Below are positions 18,201 to 22,838 of a DNA stretch of 22,838 nucleotides, in pieces. The first letter of the stretch is position 1. Every line of letters starts with the position of its first letter. Both the position numbers and the translations under genes were made by a program. Origin of the DNA: Trichomonas tenax. Its lineage: Eukaryota; Parabasalia; Trichomonadida; Trichomonadidae. A model generated the notes under the pieces. It did no database searches. It had not been told where the DNA came from and saw only the letters and a list, made by a program, of their open reading frames with translations. Location: the NCBI GenBank assembly GCA_023091735.1, contig JALKBU010000840.1:1-22838 (forward strand), written 5' to 3'.

Positions 18201-20476
18201 ATGTCAGTTGCACCTTATTCATATATTAGCGAAAGATCTAAGTGTTTAGTATTTGGTAAATACAGATTAAGTTTTGATAATATAAGTTTAATATTATTTG
18301 ATGGTAATACATCACGAAGGATTTATATAGATAAAACATTTGATCCAAAACAAACAATAGTATATGTACCAATTATATCAAATAATGATATTATATTTAA
18401 AGAAAGTACAATTGATGAATACATTAGAAATTCATTAACTTATATTATTTATTTGATTAGTTTACTAAATAATAACTTTGAATTTAATGATATAATTAAA
18501 TTTTAAAAATCTATAGAAATATCTAGTAAAGTAATATCTAATATTTTAAGTGATGAAACAAATGTAGATTTATTAACATTAGATTATTTAAATAAACATC
18601 ATGATGAATTTAAAGGTGAAAAAGGAGATAAGGGTGATACCGGACCACCAGGACGTGATGGTTTAGATGGTGCTTCAGCTAAAGGTTGGATATGGGATTT
18701 AATAAATACTGGTTTAACAGCTGGTTTATTTGCTGCTCTACAATATCAAGTATCACAATTATCAGTATTATTAGCTAAGACACAAGGTTTAGATACATTA
18801 CATGAAGTTTTAAATGTTATATCTACTGGTGGTGATGTATTTAATAATTTAGCGACATGGGTTCAAAGAATGGAAGAGTTCACACATACAATTACAGGAA
18901 ACTTTAATATGTTATCAGATATGTTAGAAGGTACTACATCTAATTTAGAATCATTTCGTACATTTGTTTCAGAAACAAATACTATGACTACTAATAATAT
19001 TAATTGGATGCAAGATCTTACAGGACAAGTAATGGATAGTCATATGAATTTATTCAGTCAAGTTACTACATTTCTTAGAAACTTATCTAGAGTTGGTACT
19101 AGAAGTATTATGTCTAAAGATGTTAATGAAATTGTTGAAGAAGAAGATGCCGTAGAACCTGAACCAACAATTGCTGAAAAGTTCAATAAGCTATTTCCTA
19201 GTTATGATGTTTTATTGAATTATATTAATAATGTGATTAAAGATAATAATATAAGTTTTGAAGGTACTGAGAAAATTAATGATTTACTTATTACTTTTAC
19301 AGTTGCTGAAATATTTAGAGAGTTATGTTCAATAAATGATAATTTAACTAGTTTCACTAAAATACCTGATGATCATGATTTAGAAATAAATAAAGAACCA
19401 GAACAACAAACATCTATAACAGTTGGTAAGATTAATACTCAAGAAATTAATATTAATAATAAAGATTTAAGTACAGAATTAAAAAATAAATCTGATATTA
19501 ATCATACACATGAAGATTTAGAAAATATAATAAATCTGATATTAATCATACACATAAAGATATTAATGATAAAATAGATTATAATACATTTCAAATAGTT
19601 TTAAGAATAGAACAAGTTGAAAAAGATATAATTAAAAATAAAGAGAAATTAAATGATAAAACACCAATATTAGATTTTACTGAATCATTACAGACAATAG
19701 AAATGAAATGTGATAAAACATATGTTGACGAACAATTAAATAATAAATCTGATATTATTCATATACATACAGAATTTAATAAAGTTTCAATAAATGAAAT
19801 TGGTGCTTATATATATGATATTGATGGTGCACCAGCAATTAAACAACCAACGTTTACATCAGGTCCAATTACAAATAATGAAATAACATATATTGAACCG
19901 ATTTCAAATAATAGATTATATATAATTAAAGAATTAAATAATAAAGCTAATAAAGATCATACACATACGGAATTTAATAATATTAAATCTGATAGTATTT
20001 CTGCAAAAGATCCAGATAAAGAATATTATTATGATGTTCATCAAAGATTAAATGATATTTATCAATTATTTGTAAATACAAGTAAATCGTTATCTCAAAT
20101 GATACAAAACTTATATCCAATAGGTTCTATCTATACATCTATGAATAGTACTAATCCTAGTATAGCTATAGGATTTGGTACATGGAAACAAATCGTTGAT
20201 AGATTTTTATATTGTGCTAATATTAGTAATCAAACCGGTGGTTCTAAAAAGATATCTGTTGATAATTTACCACAGCATAATCATAATTGTATGTAGCAAG
20301 ATATTAATTCAGGTGGATTTAAAGCTGGTGCTCTAGAAGGTGGATCAAATTGGACAGTTCAATTATTATTTGATGATAAAAATGAATTTATTCACACATA
20401 TGATAATCCAGAATTTAAAAACACAGATTACATACCACCATATATTATTGTGTATGCTTGGTATAGAACTAAATAA
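18201..20476 (+). pseudogene. Phage-tail-fibre-like gene of a virus-like element (collagen stretch, HTH repeats, tail-collar domain), broken
   Basis: One decayed gene of about 758 codons. From the ATG at 18201 the frame meets TAA at 18504-18506 and goes on in the same frame to 19577. Sense then passes to another frame around 19520-19577 and continues to 20476, interrupted by TAG at 20294-20296. In order it holds an N-terminal domain of unknown fold and seven collagen Gly-X-Y triplets (18615-18677, GEKGDKGDTGPPGRDGLDG). Next come a helical region with AGLFAALQYQ and at least four repeats like LNNKSDINHTHEDL (19480-19980). A tail-collar domain closes it (YPIGSIY at about 20115, LPQHNHN before the TAG, and YIPPYIIVYAWYRTK at the end). 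Such fibres bind host surfaces in phages and recur in protist dsDNA viruses and Polintons. Codons are much more AT-rich than in the host genes. It converges on the helicase remnant. Confidence 0.85.
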
Positions 20477-20652
20477 CTTCTGTAATCTCTCTGGGAAAGA
20501 ATACTGATATATATAACTTGAAATTTATTGGATAAAAAAAATATTGATTTTTTTTTAATTACTTTTTTTTGGAATTTATATTGGGAATTGAGCTGATAGG
20601 AGAACATTTAGAAAACTTTGGACGTAGGACAAAGTTTGCTAAATGTTTATAA
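20477..20652. other. Convergent 3' intergenic spacer of the element
   Basis: This 176-nt spacer separates the 3' ends of the fibre and helicase pseudogenes. It contains an A8 run followed shortly by T9 and T8 runs (about 20535-20570), which could form a weak A/T hairpin and serve 3' end formation on both strands. No gene is seen in it. Confidence 0.3.
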
Positions 20653-21378
20653 CTAACTTGGATTAAATTCTTCAACGTCATGTTTAATGAAATAAGTAAT
20701 TAAATTTTCATAAAATTTGGTTGAGAACGTAAAGAATAAATCGGACCGAGATTTTTGATTTCCTTTGTATTTTCCATTACATGCAAGCACAGCATAACGT
20801 GTATCTCCGTTTTCAATCTTTACAGTATATGCATTATTTGAAACGAAAATGAAATTTGCAACATTTTCAGCAGTTCTGCGTGGTTGAAATTTTTCATTAA
20901 TTCTTATTGTTTTATCTGTAATGATTGACTTTAATGAATCGAAATTAGCTAAACGTTCTTCACCAATGTTTCTTAATTCGTTTAAAACAATTAACATTTT
21001 GGCTTCGACTACTGAATTAAATGAACCTGTTAATTCTGCAGCTTCTGTTAAATTCTTATTTGAATAACCATTTAACAGTTCTGATATAACGTCTGTAAAA
21101 GTATTTTTACTGATTCCTTGCAAACCTTTGAGCACTAACGAAGTTTCTGTTTTTAATCCTGGATTTTGAATTATGTATGAAATCCAATTTATAACATAAT
21201 TATATACTCCATTATTGCTGTTGCAAATGACTTCATAAATTAAATTCAAGAACGGTTTAATTAACGATTCATTAACACTGTCAACAAATTTATATTTATA
21301 CCTCTGAAATAATGAAAATATAGATTTATCATCGCTGTTGTTGAATTTCACCCCTTTACATGAAATTTTACTTATGTT
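20653..21378 (-). pseudogene. Superfamily-3 (D5/DUF5906-type) replicative helicase, C-terminal part
   Basis: About 240 codons open on the minus strand to the stop at 20653, with no ATG start: the frame simply continues down from the polymerase fragment after one TAA at 21379-21381. Counting from the GTG at 21351, the Walker A-like loop is at 76-84 (GLQGISKNT, where the family usually has GxQGTGKN). Walker B is at 118-126 (KMLIVLNEL), sensor 1 at 167-173 (FIFVSNN), and a DTRYAV arginine motif lies near 183. These are the ATPase motifs of viral SF3 helicases that unwind DNA at replication forks. The Ser in place of Gly in Walker A may mean loss of activity. Primase and helicase N-terminal regions are absent. 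The gene ends tail to tail with the fibre gene. Confidence 0.75.
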
Positions 21379-22771
21379 TTAGCTTAATACTTCCCACGCC
21401 GTTATTATTTTTCCTTCATCTTTCCAAAGTCTTATTGCCTTTAAACAAAAGTTTTTAGTGAATGTTTTAAAATCAGTTTTTACTGTTGATAGGACCATAA
21501 ACGGTTTTAAATATGCATTCAATGTTGCACATTCAGATAATTGTAACTCTTCATTTGTTTCCAATGTTTCGAAATCGAATGTAATATAATATCTTGTTGG
21601 TTTAAAATGTTCTTGTAAATCTTGGGCTAATAACCATTGATATATTTTCTGCTAAGTAATGTGTGGAGTGTATGGTTGTTGTGTTTTGTTTAATTGAATG
21701 TCTTGAATTAATCTACCATTATTTTCTTGCATTTTTCACAATGTTTTAGAAACCGCGATTGATGTTTTCGTTCTGGATCATCACGGATCGAATAAACCTC
21801 TTCTTTACAATATGGACAAACTCTGTAACCTGTTAATGTTTCAACATCAGTGATTCTATCAGCGTGTAATTTTCCACTTGGTGATTGTGTGAGGAGTATA
21901 TTAACTGTCGGAAATTCTGGATCTACAACAATAGAATCAACTAAATTAAATTGAACTTTATTTATATCAACATCATCAGGTTGTGGTTCTACGAAGTAAT
22001 AATCAATATTAATGTTGAATTTCCTACATAACTCATCACTTTCTGATGAAACATCGAATCCTTCATATGCATCAATGGCTTCATTTAAATAACTTCTGCG
22101 AGTTTTAGGATTGGTTCTATCAGGAATATTATAGAATTGTTCAAACTTCTTTCTCCCTTCAGCTCTAATGCTATTATCGTTTAATCTTGTTGTTACTTTT
22201 TGATTCATTTATGTAAGAATAAAAAATAAAAAAGTAAAACTATGTTAGTTTTATTTTAAATTCCAAATAATGCATTAAAATAACATAAATTTTTATCATC
22301 CAGAATATGTCGAACACATCTCAATTTACTCAGAAACGCATAACCGGAAACATTAAAATTAATTCCAGTCTTATTTAATTTGATTACTTTAAAAAGAAAT
22401 GTATGAATAGTGATATAATGATGTGATGATGATTTATTGGTTGCTTCCATCTTTTCTGAAATGAAAGAATAAATATAGTATTTGTATGTTTTCATATCTT
22501 TTGCATTTTTGATAACAAAAGGAATTGATCGCTCAACTTCATCCTCTTTTGGTGTGGATCTTTCATATGTGACATTATGTGAATCTTCAACAATAAAACC
22601 ACAATCACACAATATTTTATATGTTCCTAATGTTTCATTAGCAATTTGGTCAAGTAGTTCAAAAACCTTATCAACACCAGTCACTTTATTTAAATAATAA
22701 TTAATATATAAAGTTAGTAATGAGATGTTCGCGGAATCCACGACTGCGCCGTGTCTTCCGCAAACATCTTT
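21379..22771 (-). pseudogene. Maverick/Polinton-like family-B DNA polymerase, N-terminal fragments
   Basis: Three consecutive minus-strand pieces look like one N-terminal polymerase region. Piece 22771-22256 ends with RHILDDKNLCYFNALFGI, like the 'D..CFL.A' block ahead of protein-primed PolB in Mavericks. Piece 22208-21708 starts at an ATG and carries a zinc-finger-like CPYC…HCEKC. Piece 21720-21379 is in another frame and crosses a TAG near 21654. It includes KIYQWLLAQDLQEHFKP and then YYITFDFETLE, the exonuclease I motif (D and E of FDFET). Lesions are a stop plus frame change between 22256 and 22208, a frameshift near 21715-21720, and the TAG. The remaining exonuclease motifs and the whole polymerase core (for example the DxxSLYP and DTD motifs) are missing. 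The next sequence is helicase. The exact family is inferred from these blocks. Confidence 0.65.
22723..22769. repeat. GC-rich inverted repeat at the start of the polymerase fragment
   Basis: agatgttcgcggaa (22723-22736) pairs with ttccgcaaacatct (22756-22769) at 13 of 14 positions, the exception being a possible G-U pair. The 19-nt loop contains cacg and cgtg, which could add four more pairs. The block is far richer in GC than the surrounding element. An ATG at 22767-22765 lies in one arm and opens only a 17-codon frame. The polymerase-like frame also begins here, just after an in-frame TAA at 22774-22772. Confidence 0.55.
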
Positions 22772-22838
22772 TTAAATATATTTACAGAATTAATTTTACA
22801 AGTTAGGGTCCCCCCATATAAAAAAATAAATTTTTGAA

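Noticed and set aside
18201..21656. Reassigned stop codons (TAA/TAG read as Gln) in the virus-like element
   Set aside because: Four in-frame stops could suggest a variant code, but the same genes also carry frameshifts, their true ends use TAA, and host genes use the standard code. Pseudogene decay is simpler.
18064..22815. Terminal inverted repeat made of ggggggaac (18066) and ggtcccccc (22808)
   Set aside because: The match is only the G/C run and one or two bases; the flanks do not align. The true ends of the element are not identified here.

Overview
The window looks like nuclear DNA of a trichomonad, most likely Trichomonas vaginalis. The evidence is AT-rich DNA, short intergenic spacers, almost intron-free genes, an Inr-like TCATT close to one ATG, a CCTTTT motif close to another, and one short intron with GTATGT at its 5' end and CTAACACACAG at its 3' end, the combination known from T. 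vaginalis. This assignment rests on recognised motifs and families, not on a database search.

Positions 1-16800 are host genes. A possible truncated gene leaves the left edge on the minus strand. It is divergent from a 1733-residue HEAT-like giant protein of the Furry/Tao3/Mor2 (cell morphogenesis) family at 416-5617. Next comes a complete P4-ATPase phospholipid flippase (6255-9494). Then come a probable ankyrin relic, a small leucine-rich-repeat/coiled-coil protein (10039-10905, minus) and a decayed gene of unknown family (about 11282-12548, minus). The last host gene (12625-16779, minus) is split by a 69-nt intron. Spliced, it gives a protein of about 1361 residues with a coiled-coil head and a very acidic/basic tail that carries about 17 copies of a short hydrophobic motif.

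Positions 16780-18200 are a gene-free AT-rich spacer with two notable inverted repeats (17518-17601 and 17966-18062).

Positions 18201-22771 are the remains of a virus-like element, best interpreted as a decayed Maverick/Polinton-type or related protist dsDNA element. On the plus strand lies a phage-tail-fibre-like gene with a collagen Gly-X-Y stretch, repeated NKSDxxHTH modules and a C-terminal tail-collar domain. It is broken by two in-frame stops and one frameshift. Converging on it from the minus strand are the N-terminal part of a family-B DNA polymerase (zinc-finger cysteines and exonuclease motif FDFET), also broken, and then, in the same frame, a superfamily-3 helicase. The polymerase core is missing. 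Codon use shifts here to extreme AT (TTA, ATA, AAT, GAT), consistent with a different origin from the host genes.

The host genes show no operon logic. The flippase acts at membranes, the Furry-like protein is a scaffold for NDR-kinase signalling in other eukaryotes, and the E/K-rich protein looks structural. In the virus-like part, replication genes and a receptor-binding-type fibre gene lie tail to tail, as in a small viral genome, but all are pseudogenes as read here.
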